Shown: in pieces, positions 32,486 through 40,601 of the stretch
How positions within the stretch are numbered: the first letter of the stretch is position 1
How the letters are laid out: each line of letters opens with the position of its first letter
IMG/VR virus record: IMGVR_UViG_3300032083_003901
Location: 1 to 64,000 of that record
Source of the DNA: a virus
Length of the DNA stretch: 64,000 bases
Direction: 5' to 3' (one strand)
Notes under the pieces: generated by a model
The model's input: the letters and a program-made list of their open reading frames with translations, nothing else
What the model was told of the DNA's origin: nothing
The model's database searches: none
Made by a program: the position numbers and the translations under genes

Positions 32486-35400
32486 TTGAAAAAGCCAAAT
32501 AAATTTGTCGGTCTTCACTCGCATACCGGAGTCGGCAGTGTCTTCGATGGACTAGGATATCCACAAGAGCACATAGACTTTTGTCTGGAAAACGGACTCA
32601 ATGCTTGGGCTCTAACGGAACATGGCAACGCAAACTCTTTTGCGCATGCGTATCTATACAATCAGAAACTCAAGAGTAAAGGCATTGATTTCAAATTTAT
32701 TCCTGGTGCTGAGCTTTACGTTCATCCTGACTTAGATGTTTGGCAATATGATTACCAGATCTCCAAAGCAGCGAAAAGCGGAGACAAAGATGCAGTGGCA
32801 AAACTGCGCGCAGAGCGAGAGAAAATTGCTACCCATATTGACATTACAACTGACGGAGATGATGAGATCACGGACATCCAGGTTTCTTCTGAGGAAGCTT
32901 CGCTAACCGTTGAGAACGAAGAAGAAACTAAGTCTGGCAAGTTTTTCGATCCTGTCAAGCGTCGTCATCATTTGGTAGTGTTGCCAAAAACTTCCGTTGG
33001 TCTACAAAGGCTTTTTGGCCTTATTAGCCGCGGCTATCTTGAAGGCTTCTATCGCTTTCCTCGAGTTGACTACAAGATGCTTAAAGAAGCTGCTGAGGGA
33101 GGCCATTTGATGGTTTCCAGCGCGTGCTTGGGAGGTCCACTCTCAGCCGAAGTCTTCAAACATCTGCAGCAAGTGGAATTCAATGAGCTAAACTACAAAT
33201 TGCTCGACGATCCGTCTCTGGCAAAAAAGGTCATGTTAGGCATTGGCAACACTTACGAGCAATTGGTTGATGCTGTCGGTGCTGAGAATGTTTTTCTTGA
33301 GCTGCAATTCAACAAACTATCAGCCCAGCACTTGGTCAATCGAGCTCTTATGCAGTTCGCTAAACAAGAAAATTTGGGCGACAAGCTAGTTGTAACATGC
33401 GATTCTCACTATGCACGCCCCGAGCATTGGAAAGAGAGGGAGATCTATAAGAAGCTTGGATGGCTTAACCATGGAGACTTCGACCCCTCTCAGATTCCTC
33501 AGTCTCGTGAGGAACTCAAGTGCGAACTCTATCCAAAGAATGCAGATCAAGTCTGGCAATCTTATCTCGAAACAGCAGATGGCATGAGTTTTTACGATGA
33601 TGCTCTTGTTTCGGCAGCGATCGAAAGAACGCACGACATTGCCCACGATATGATTGGCGACATTGTTCCTGATACGAGCATGAAGTTGCCATCTTACGTG
33701 ATTCCAAAAGGCACGACAGCTGATCGTGCATTGGTTGACATGTGCAAAAAAGCTTTACTTGAGAAAGGCTTGCATACAAACAAAGAGTACGTCGATAGAA
33801 CTATTCACGAGTTGAAAGTCATCAAAGAGAAGAACTTTTCTGAGTACTTCTTGACAATGAAAAAGATTATCGATGTTGCATGGGAAAGCTTTATCGTTGG
33901 TTGTGGCCGTGGTTCTGGCGCTGGTTCTCTAGTGAATTACCTTCTGGGAATTACCAATGTCGACCCAATTGAGTATGGCTTGTTGTTCGAGCGTTTCCTA
34001 GATCCAATGAGAACAGAGAGTCCGGACATTGATACGGATGTTTCAGATCGTGATGGCTTGATTCACAAGTTGCGTGAAGAATTTGGCGGCGATAACGTTA
34101 TTCCAATTTCTAACTACAACACTTTCAAGCTCAAGTCGTTGATCAAAGATGTTTCTCGATTTTATGGCATCCCTTTCCAAGATGTCAATGCTGCATTGTC
34201 CACCTTGGAGAAAGATGTTGCCAATGGCCGAAGATCTTCGGGCGAAGAAGGCGGATTTGACATAACTTTGGACGAGGCACTTCGCTTCTCTAAGAAGACA
34301 GCAACTTTCTTGGAATCACATCCAGAAATTGTTTCGCCGCTCAATGTGCTATTCAAGCAAAATAAGAACTTGGGTCGACATGCCGGCGGTGTTATCATAT
34401 CTGAAAACATTGCTGATAGAATGCCTCTTATTCTGGCCAAAGGTGAACCTCAAACCCCTTGGGTGGAAGGCATGACCGCAAAACACTTGGAGTCTTTTGG
34501 CTGGATCAAGTTCGATCTTTTGGGTCTTGAGACTCTTCGAATGATCCAGAAGACTATTGAGCTGATTCTCAAAAAGGAAGGCAATCCCAATCCTACTTTT
34601 GCTGAAGTAAAGCAGTGGTACTTGGAACACATGGATCCAAAGGTCATGGATCTAAAAGATCAAAAGGTGTACGAGCACGTTTATCATGCTGGTCGTTGGG
34701 CTGGAGTTTTTCAGTGTACGCAAGCTGGAGCTCAAAAGCTTTTCAAGCGAGCAAAGCCAGAATCAATCATGGACTTGGCTACCTTGACTTCAATCTATCG
34801 CCCGGGTCCTTTGAGCGCTAAAGTTGATAACATCTATGTTCGAGCAAAGAAAAATCCGGAATCTGTGGATTATGGTCATCCTCTAATCAGACAAGTTCTA
34901 GAGCCTTCATATGGCTGCATTGTCTTTCAAGAGCAAGCCATGGCACTGTGTCACGTTGTTGCAGGTATTCCTAAAATCGAGCTCAACAAAATCCGTAAGA
35001 TGATGAAACCTGGCGGATCGAGTGGCGATAACGTAGAAAAAGCGAAAGCCCTTCGAGATCGTTTCATTACCGGTGCAATCAATAACGGTGTGAAAAAGTC
35101 TGTAGCGGAAGATCTTTACGAAAAAATCTTGTTCTTTGCTGGATATGGATTCAATGCTTCTCACGCAGTTTGTTATGCAATCAATTCATACTACTGCGCC
35201 TGGTTGCTGACTTACTACAAAACTGAGTGGCTCACTGCATATCTCGAGGCTTCATCTAGCAAGCCAGAAAAGTTGGCAAAAGCTCTATCTGAAGTCAAAG
35301 GATTGGGATACAAGATTTCGCGTGCTGATGTAAACTATTCAGAAAGAGAGTGGACTTGCATCAATGGCGATACATTTGTTCCTTCATTCGCTTCTTGCAA

Positions 35401-36076
35401 GGGTCTCGGTGATGCAGCAATTGACGAGATCATGATTAGTCGACCTTACGGCAAGTTGGAAGATGTCTTTTGGAATGAAGATGGAACTTGGAAGCCATCA
35501 AAGCTCAACAAAACTGGCATATCTGCTTTGATCAAACTTCGAGCATTTGAATCAGTGAACTGGCGATCTAAATTTGAAAACTATCGACAGTTTCACGATG
35601 TAGTTCTAGACAACTGGAATGAGATCAAGAAGTCTCTAAAGAAAGATCCCGATAGAGGCAGAAACCGGTTTAATGAATTGGCTCTAGAGACAGAAGGCAC
35701 TCCGGACTGGAGTCTGTCAGAAGTCATCAGCAATAGCATGAGCTTGTTAGGAACTGTGAATCTAGAGAGCTTGATGCCTGAAGATTTGCAAGAAAACTTG
35801 GCAGCTAGAAACATTCGCTGCATTGATGATTTTGACAGAGAAGAGATTTATTGGGGTTTGCTGGTAAAAGCAGATAAGAAGATGACTAAGAAAAAGAAGC
35901 CTTACTTGTTGTTGCACTTGATGGGCAAAAGTGGTTCTAGAGAGCGAGTTTTCTGCTGGAATAGTCCAGCTGATGCTTCTCTAAAACCTAACTCTTTGGT
36001 AGCCCTTCAGCTATCAAAAACTGACTTTGGTTTTTCTACAAGATGGCGAAAAATTGTTGAACTAAGATCTAAGTGA
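32486..36076 (+). CDS. dnaE: DNA polymerase III alpha subunit (DnaE-like replicase)
   Basis: A 1196-residue C-family polymerase, full length. TTG start after GAGGAAAAA. The N-terminal PHP domain opens FVGLHSHTGVGSVFDGLGYP and continues ALTEHGN. The palm has VGCGRGSGAGSLVNYLLGIT and the catalytic triplet in SPDIDTDVSDRDG (about residue 515). KNLGRHAGGVIIS, FDLLGLETLRMI and YRPGPLSAK are standard family motifs. An OB domain is near the end. About 90 acidic residues (110-155) are inserted in the PHP domain. T4-like phages normally use a family B polymerase, so a bacterial-type replicase here is a notable replacement. No separate beta clamp or clamp loader was seen in this window. Confidence 0.93.
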   Translation: MKKPNKFVGLHSHTGVGSVFDGLGYPQEHIDFCLENGLNAWALTEHGNANSFAHAYLYNQKLKSKGIDFKFIPGAELYVHPDLDVWQYDYQISKAAKSGDKDAVAKLRAEREKIATHIDITTDGDDEITDIQVSSEEASLTVENEEETKSGKFFDPVKRRHHLVVLPKTSVGLQRLFGLISRGYLEGFYRFPRVDYKMLKEAAEGGHLMVSSACLGGPLSAEVFKHLQQVEFNELNYKLLDDPSLAKKVMLGIGNTYEQLVDAVGAENVFLELQFNKLSAQHLVNRALMQFAKQENLGDKLVVTCDSHYARPEHWKEREIYKKLGWLNHGDFDPSQIPQSREELKCELYPKNADQVWQSYLETADGMSFYDDALVSAAIERTHDIAHDMIGDIVPDTSMKLPSYVIPKGTTADRALVDMCKKALLEKGLHTNKEYVDRTIHELKVIKEKNFSEYFLTMKKIIDVAWESFIVGCGRGSGAGSLVNYLLGITNVDPIEYGLLFERFLDPMRTESPDIDTDVSDRDGLIHKLREEFGGDNVIPISNYNTFKLKSLIKDVSRFYGIPFQDVNAALSTLEKDVANGRRSSGEEGGFDITLDEALRFSKKTATFLESHPEIVSPLNVLFKQNKNLGRHAGGVIISENIADRMPLILAKGEPQTPWVEGMTAKHLESFGWIKFDLLGLETLRMIQKTIELILKKEGNPNPTFAEVKQWYLEHMDPKVMDLKDQKVYEHVYHAGRWAGVFQCTQAGAQKLFKRAKPESIMDLATLTSIYRPGPLSAKVDNIYVRAKKNPESVDYGHPLIRQVLEPSYGCIVFQEQAMALCHVVAGIPKIELNKIRKMMKPGGSSGDNVEKAKALRDRFITGAINNGVKKSVAEDLYEKILFFAGYGFNASHAVCYAINSYYCAWLLTYYKTEWLTAYLEASSSKPEKLAKALSEVKGLGYKISRADVNYSEREWTCINGDTFVPSFASCKGLGDAAIDEIMISRPYGKLEDVFWNEDGTWKPSKLNKTGISALIKLRAFESVNWRSKFENYRQFHDVVLDNWNEIKKSLKKDPDRGRNRFNELALETEGTPDWSLSEVISNSMSLLGTVNLESLMPEDLQENLAARNIRCIDDFDREEIYWGLLVKADKKMTKKKKPYLLLHLMGKSGSRERVFCWNSPADASLKPNSLVALQLSKTDFGFSTRWRKIVELRSK

Positions 36077-36085
36077 GTTTATAAT
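36057..36085 (+). promoter_or_regulatory. Possible promoter TTGAAC-N17-TATAAT
   Basis: TTGAAC (36057-36062), 17 nt spacer, TATAAT (36080-36085), overlapping the first ATG (36084) of the next gene. If real, transcription would start near the second in-frame ATG (36093), giving a leaderless message. No Shine-Dalgarno is present. Confidence 0.4.
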
Positions 36086-36932
36086 GTACAGCATGGAATT
36101 CAACCAAATGAAATTTGATAGTCTAAACGATTTATTTCTCAACCTCTTGGGTCAAGTCTGGAATAACGGAAGTGAAGTCAACTCAAGAGGCTCTAAGCAG
36201 AAAGAGTTACTATTTCAATCTTTTACTTTGACTAATCCTACTGCTTTAGACATTACTTCTGATGCACGCAAATTTTCGAAAGACTACGCTGTCTCTGAGT
36301 GGATGTGGTATCTTTCTACAAATCGCTCCGCTAAAAACATTGGTAAGTTGGCTAAAATCTGGTCTAGGATTGCCGATGAAAATGGCGAAGTAGAATCCAA
36401 CTATGGTTCTTATTTTTGGCCACAGTGGAAATGGGTTATCAATGAGTTGGTATCTGACAACGATACTCGGCGTGCGACCATGGTTGTCAACCAACCTCAT
36501 CACAAAGAAGCAAATGTAAACGACTACCCTTGCACTCAATATGTGCAGTTTCTTATTCGAGACAAGAAGCTGCACATGGGTGTGAACATGAGATCAAACG
36601 ATATTATCTTTGGTCTTTGCAATGATGTGTTCACTTTCTGCTTGTTCCAGCAGATGATGCTGAATGAGCTTAGGTTGCGTGGACTAGACGTTGAATTGGG
36701 AGAATACTATCATCATGCCGGCAGTTTGCATCTATACGAAATGCATTTTTCTAAAGCGCAACAAATTTTGAAAGAAGATGTAAGCCAAAATTCGGCACAG
36801 ACTTTTGAACTAAGAGGTGATTTTTGTTGGCCAGATTATCAAAACTTAAAGGCAGCTTTTCCGATGAAGGATACGAGCAAGAAGGAGCTGCAGGAACTAG
36901 CGAAACTAGCAGCGGAGGAGCTTTTTGTATGA
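36084..36932 (+). CDS. Thymidylate synthase-family enzyme, probable dCMP/dUMP hydroxymethylase
   Basis: A 282-residue member of the TS / deoxypyrimidine hydroxymethylase family. The catalytic Cys is in DYPCTQYVQF (about residue 152), the phosphate-binding Arg is in MRSNDIIFG, and ESNYGSYFW fits the active-site loop. In TS the sequence after RSxDxxxG is LPFN, and that Asn binds the uracil ring. Here it reads RSNDIIFGLCND, placing Asp where T4 dCMP hydroxymethylase also has Asp. This favours dCMP (5-hydroxymethylation) over dUMP methylation, by inference. Start could be 36084 or 36093; no Shine-Dalgarno is seen. It heads an operon of nucleotide and possible DNA-modification genes. Confidence 0.78.
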   Translation: MYSMEFNQMKFDSLNDLFLNLLGQVWNNGSEVNSRGSKQKELLFQSFTLTNPTALDITSDARKFSKDYAVSEWMWYLSTNRSAKNIGKLAKIWSRIADENGEVESNYGSYFWPQWKWVINELVSDNDTRRATMVVNQPHHKEANVNDYPCTQYVQFLIRDKKLHMGVNMRSNDIIFGLCNDVFTFCLFQQMMLNELRLRGLDVELGEYYHHAGSLHLYEMHFSKAQQILKEDVSQNSAQTFELRGDFCWPDYQNLKAAFPMKDTSKKELQELAKLAAEELFV

Positions 36933-37207
36933 ACATTCTAGAGCAAGCAAACGAGATCGTGAACAAGAGATCTGAAGAGAAAGAGCGCATGTATGGACCT
37001 TTCTCTGAAGGCATGCGCCGAGCAGCTTTGATTGCAACAGGCATGACTGGCAAAGAGTTTGAGGCTGAAGACATGTACGCTGCTCTAGTGGCTTTGAAAC
37101 TATCCAGGCACTCTTACAACTACAAGCAAGACAATTTGCTTGATGCTTGTGCTTACCTAGGAGCTCTTGATAATTTCATCGTTGAAAAGGGAGAAGAAAA
37201 CAAATGA
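36929..37207 (+). CDS. Small phage protein, DUF6378-like
   Basis: A 92-residue protein with GGAGGAG before an ATG that overlaps the previous stop (ATGA). KERMYGPFSEGMRRAALIAT, MYAALVALKLSRHSYNYKQD and DNLLDACAYLGALDNF match a short family common in phages beside nucleotide genes. It is probably all-helical. Function unknown. It is translationally coupled on both sides to the hydroxymethylase-like and dUTPase genes. Confidence 0.7.
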   Translation: MNILEQANEIVNKRSEEKERMYGPFSEGMRRAALIATGMTGKEFEAEDMYAALVALKLSRHSYNYKQDNLLDACAYLGALDNFIVEKGEENK

Positions 37208-37647
37208 AAATCTGTAAAGTTAGAGATGTAAAGACCCCAACTAGAGGAACGGAAGGCAGTGCAGGTTTGGATTTCTATGTTCCTAATGATCTAGGACATG
37301 AAGAAATTGTCATTGGACCCGGATCAGCAGCGTTCATTCCTTCGGGCATCAAAGCAGATGTTCCGGCTGGGCATGCTCTGATTGCTTTCAATAAATCTGG
37401 CGTTGCTCTAAAGAAACAATTGTCTGTGGGCGCGTGTGTTGTCGATGAAGACTACCAAGGCGAAATCCATTTGCATGTGTACAATTTTGGAAATGAAGAA
37501 ACTTTGGTGAAGCCAGGCGAAAAACTGCTGCAAATGGTGCTACTGCCCGTAAATTATGCTAGCGTTGAAGTTGTTGAAGAAGATCAGCTTTTTGGCGAGA
37601 CGACAGAACGAGGCGATGGAGGCTTTGGTTCCACAGGAGTTTTTTGA
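37204..37647 (+). CDS. dut: dUTP pyrophosphatase (trimeric dUTPase)
   Basis: A 147-residue trimeric dUTPase with motifs in order: GSAGLDFY (1), AFNKSGVALKK (2; Lys replaces the usual Arg before Ser-Gly), GACVVDEDYQGEIHL (3, catalytic Asp), PGEKLLQMVLLPV (4) and RGDGGFGSTG (5, C-terminal closing arm). It converts dUTP to dUMP, keeping uracil out of DNA and feeding pyrimidine synthesis. Start overlaps the upstream stop (ATGA). Confidence 0.93.
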   Translation: MKICKVRDVKTPTRGTEGSAGLDFYVPNDLGHEEIVIGPGSAAFIPSGIKADVPAGHALIAFNKSGVALKKQLSVGACVVDEDYQGEIHLHVYNFGNEETLVKPGEKLLQMVLLPVNYASVEVVEEDQLFGETTERGDGGFGSTGVF

Positions 37648-37649
37648 TT

Positions 37650-38654
37650 ATGAGTGCAATTGTTAGTCCGATTACTAATCATGCAAATAGGCTAGCTAGC
37701 CACAGAACTGGTTGGGCCAGAATGTGGTCAGCATGCTTAGATAGTGAGTTGCTGTATAACCAAGATTGGTCAAACGAGAGCACGGTTTATTTTGAACACG
37801 GAATGGAGTTCAAAGAAAATTCCAAAGGTGTCAATGTATTTCTAAAAGATCCTAAATCTTGGGACAAACTGGCAGAAAAAGCCAGGATGATTGAAAACTT
37901 TACTGGTGAACTTTATTCTCTAGACATTGATTGCCCGGATTATGGAGCTAGGCTGAAGTCTAGGGTTCGTGAGCATTCTACGCAAGCATACAAGAGTTTA
38001 GATTTCGATAAAATTTCAGAAGTATGCAGCAAAGCAAAAACTTTAAAGCAAGAAGATCTACAAAAGATCGGAATTGTTTTTGGAGACTCGCATGCGCTGA
38101 GTGCTTGGAGAACTGATGCCCATCTTTCCAGAAATGATGGTCAAACTCTAAATGGTGCTCTAAATAAAGGTTTCAATACTTGGACTGAAAAATTCAATCC
38201 TAAAGAAAGAAACTTGCAATTTTTAAGAACTTATCTTGGAAATATCGATATTAGACACCATCTTTGTCGGCTAGCCACAACTCCAGAAGAGCAAAAGAAG
38301 CTTACGCTGGACCTCGCTGAAAGATACATTGAAGAGTTGAAGAATTGGCAGCAGGAAAATAAAGTTCCAACAATTGAAGTTGTAGCTAGCTTGCCAATTG
38401 AGAATGTATCTAGAAAATTGCCAAAAACCGGTTACTTCAAAGGGCAGCCTTATTGGGGAACTTGGGAAGAAAGAAACAATGTTCATCTTTGGTTCAATGA
38501 AGCGCTGATGAATGCATGCAGTAAAAACGAATTTTCTTTCATAGAATGGCCTGATAATTTTATCAACGGGACAGGCGAATTAGATTTTCGTTTTATGGAA
38601 AAACCTAGATCAGTCCATATTTCCCCAGAACACTACATGTGGAAGGTAAAATGA
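37650..38654 (+). CDS. SGNH/GDSL hydrolase-like protein
   Basis: A 334-residue protein. IGIVFGDSHALSAWR (about residue 142) carries the GDS block with the nucleophile Ser, YLGNIDIRHHLC fits block III (GNxD/H), and SVHISPEHYMW near the C-terminus provides a His in the position of the catalytic His. The first 130 residues have no recognised domain (NRLASHRTGWARMWSACLDS). Known members are esterases or acyltransferases. TTG at 37644 is an alternative start nearer to AGGAG. Its place directly before the predicted base-modification gene suggests action on an acyl or ester group of a modified base or sugar; that is inference. Confidence 0.58.
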   Translation: MSAIVSPITNHANRLASHRTGWARMWSACLDSELLYNQDWSNESTVYFEHGMEFKENSKGVNVFLKDPKSWDKLAEKARMIENFTGELYSLDIDCPDYGARLKSRVREHSTQAYKSLDFDKISEVCSKAKTLKQEDLQKIGIVFGDSHALSAWRTDAHLSRNDGQTLNGALNKGFNTWTEKFNPKERNLQFLRTYLGNIDIRHHLCRLATTPEEQKKLTLDLAERYIEELKNWQQENKVPTIEVVASLPIENVSRKLPKTGYFKGQPYWGTWEERNNVHLWFNEALMNACSKNEFSFIEWPDNFINGTGELDFRFMEKPRSVHISPEHYMWKVK

Positions 38655-39700
38655 GAGACAAAGTCAATTTTACAGAGTATTTCAATGATTTTCTTCTATA
38701 CGCTGCCATGGCAAAAGAAGTTCAAAACAAATGCAACTTAGGTGGAGAACCTTATGTCGGTTCTTGCGGTGACGACCTCATTGAAAATGTAACCATTTAT
38801 GACACTGTTGAAAGGAAGCACGCAGGTTTCCAAAACATGATTCAAGATCTTTGGTTTGCAGATCAGGCTCCAAAATACTACAAATGGAATGAAGACCACA
38901 AAAAAAGAAATAAAAGCTACAGAGGGCTTCATGAAGTTTGGACCAGAAGAGAGTGGTTGTTTGTATTTCTGACGCATAGAATTACTGGATCTGGTGCTTC
39001 TTTTGAGGTGGATCACGGCTATCGCAATACGATTCTGCCTGAATTGGCAAAGCTTGAAAAAGTCGAGGACATGGTAGAATGGATCAGAAACTATGATGGT
39101 GTCATGTATACTAGCATAGGAAACCAGATTCCAGCGTTTCCAAAACCTCGAGATCAATACAAGACTGGTGGCAAAGTATATTTTGGCGAATATGCCCTCC
39201 AGTTAGTTGACGATGTCTGGCACTTTGTCGATTCAATTAATAACACGGGCAGAAAAGCTCTGATTAGAGAAATTGTGGACTTCATGTGTCAGTGGAATCG
39301 AGAGAGAGGCATGAAAGCTTTTCATTTCCAATATACGGCAACCGCTGCAGATCTGGCTGATTACTATATCGACATCGTTGATGAAGGCAGCCACATGTAT
39401 TACGGTAAAAATGCACAAGAAGCCATGGATCTCTTTGCTACGAAGTCTGGTAGGATCAATAAGGCTCAGTTCTATGACGTTGTCATGGAAGAAGCTAAGA
39501 CACATACTGGTGGATTTCCAAAAGATCTAGAAGACGTAATGTGCGATTACATTCGATATGTCGAAAATTACATACCCGACAATCGAGAAAAGACTTACGC
39601 ACATTTAGATAGAAAGAAAATTTGGAACAATTCAATTATTGAAAATCATCCTAAAGGTCGTCAAAAATGGATGGTAGGCACTAACGAGTGGAAGTGGTAA
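38651..39700 (+). CDS. Helical protein resembling aGPT-PPlase / 5-hmdU DNA kinase helical family
   Basis: A 349-residue protein starting in the previous stop (ATGA) after GGAAGG. The central block VFLTHRITGSGASFEVDHGY, followed by RNTILPELAKL, resembles the family first named alpha-glutamyl/putrescinyl-thymine pyrophosphorylase and later linked with 5-hmdU DNA kinases in phages with hypermodified thymine. KAFHFQYTATAADLADYYID and FPKDLEDVMCDYIRYVENY fit a helical fold. I found no P-loop (GxxxxGKS/T), so a kinase would have to be separate. The assignment rests on remembered family patterns and genome context. Confidence 0.6.
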   Translation: MRDKVNFTEYFNDFLLYAAMAKEVQNKCNLGGEPYVGSCGDDLIENVTIYDTVERKHAGFQNMIQDLWFADQAPKYYKWNEDHKKRNKSYRGLHEVWTRREWLFVFLTHRITGSGASFEVDHGYRNTILPELAKLEKVEDMVEWIRNYDGVMYTSIGNQIPAFPKPRDQYKTGGKVYFGEYALQLVDDVWHFVDSINNTGRKALIREIVDFMCQWNRERGMKAFHFQYTATAADLADYYIDIVDEGSHMYYGKNAQEAMDLFATKSGRINKAQFYDVVMEEAKTHTGGFPKDLEDVMCDYIRYVENYIPDNREKTYAHLDRKKIWNNSIIENHPKGRQKWMVGTNEWKW

Positions 39701-40582
39701 ATGGCACACAACAATCACGTATTAGATGGAATCAACAAAGATCTTCAGTTACGAACTCGCGATGAGTGGCTGGCAATGACAGAAAACTGGGAAGATCCCT
39801 ATGGATTGCCAATTGTAACTGAGCATGAAGGCGTAAAAATCGTCAGAGACGACCACATGGTTGGATCTAAATGCAGGTTTGCTGATCTGTTGATGTCCAA
39901 TGTGAAGCAAGATACGATCGTCTATGTTCAACCTAGATTTGGCTTAGCTGGACCTTCAATTTTGGAAGTTGCTAAGCGTTACGATAAGCGAGTCGTGCTC
40001 TTTATGCCTTCATCTAAAAAAATATCACACCACCAAGCTGTTTGCATTGAAAGAGGTGCTGAGCCTAAATTTATGAGAATTGCTGCCATGCCGAATCTCA
40101 ATTCAGTTGCCAAAAGATGGGCAGAAGAAAATGATGCTTGTTTTGTTCCTCTCGGTCTAAGGCATGAGCTGGTAACAGCATGCGCAATAAGGGTTGTTGA
40201 AAACTTGAGAGAAGTTCATGGAGATCCGGGTCATGTTTGGTTTGCAATTTCTACTGGAGTTTTAGGTAGAGCCCTTCAGATCGGATGGAACAATTCAGAG
40301 CACCACGCAGTTGCAGTCTCTAGAAACTTGAAATCTGGCGAACTTGGTGGAGCTTCAGTAGATTCAGACTCTTTGGCTTTTACCAAAAATGAGCGGAAAG
40401 AAAACTTGCCTCCTTTTCCAACTGTTTACAATTACGATGCCAAAGTTTGGAAGTATATTCCGAAGAATCGCCCTAGTGAAAATCATTGGATGTGGAATGT
40501 AGGCAAAGAGCCAATTTTGGAAGATAAGACTATTTTCGATAGAATTGATAGCTACCGTGACTGGGGTGAAGTTAGGTTTTAG
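39701..40582 (+). CDS. PLP-dependent enzyme, fold type II (tryptophan synthase beta / ACC deaminase-like)
   Basis: A 293-residue protein. VKIVRDDHMVGSKCRFADLL matches the region of fold-type II enzymes in which the Lys of GSK forms the PLP Schiff base (about residue 59). DTIVYVQPRFGLAGPSILEV and AKRYDKRVVLFMP then follow the family's cofactor-binding and Rossmann-like strands, and GHVWFAISTGVLGRALQIGW may hold the phosphate loop. It is shorter than typical enzymes (320-340). PLP enzymes occur in phage pathways that build amino-containing groups on hydroxymethyl bases. It starts 1 nt after the previous stop, within the same operon. Confidence 0.65.
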   Translation: MAHNNHVLDGINKDLQLRTRDEWLAMTENWEDPYGLPIVTEHEGVKIVRDDHMVGSKCRFADLLMSNVKQDTIVYVQPRFGLAGPSILEVAKRYDKRVVLFMPSSKKISHHQAVCIERGAEPKFMRIAAMPNLNSVAKRWAEENDACFVPLGLRHELVTACAIRVVENLREVHGDPGHVWFAISTGVLGRALQIGWNNSEHHAVAVSRNLKSGELGGASVDSDSLAFTKNERKENLPPFPTVYNYDAKVWKYIPKNRPSENHWMWNVGKEPILEDKTIFDRIDSYRDWGEVRF

Positions 40583-40601
40583 CTCTGAGAAAAAGGTAAA
40601 A

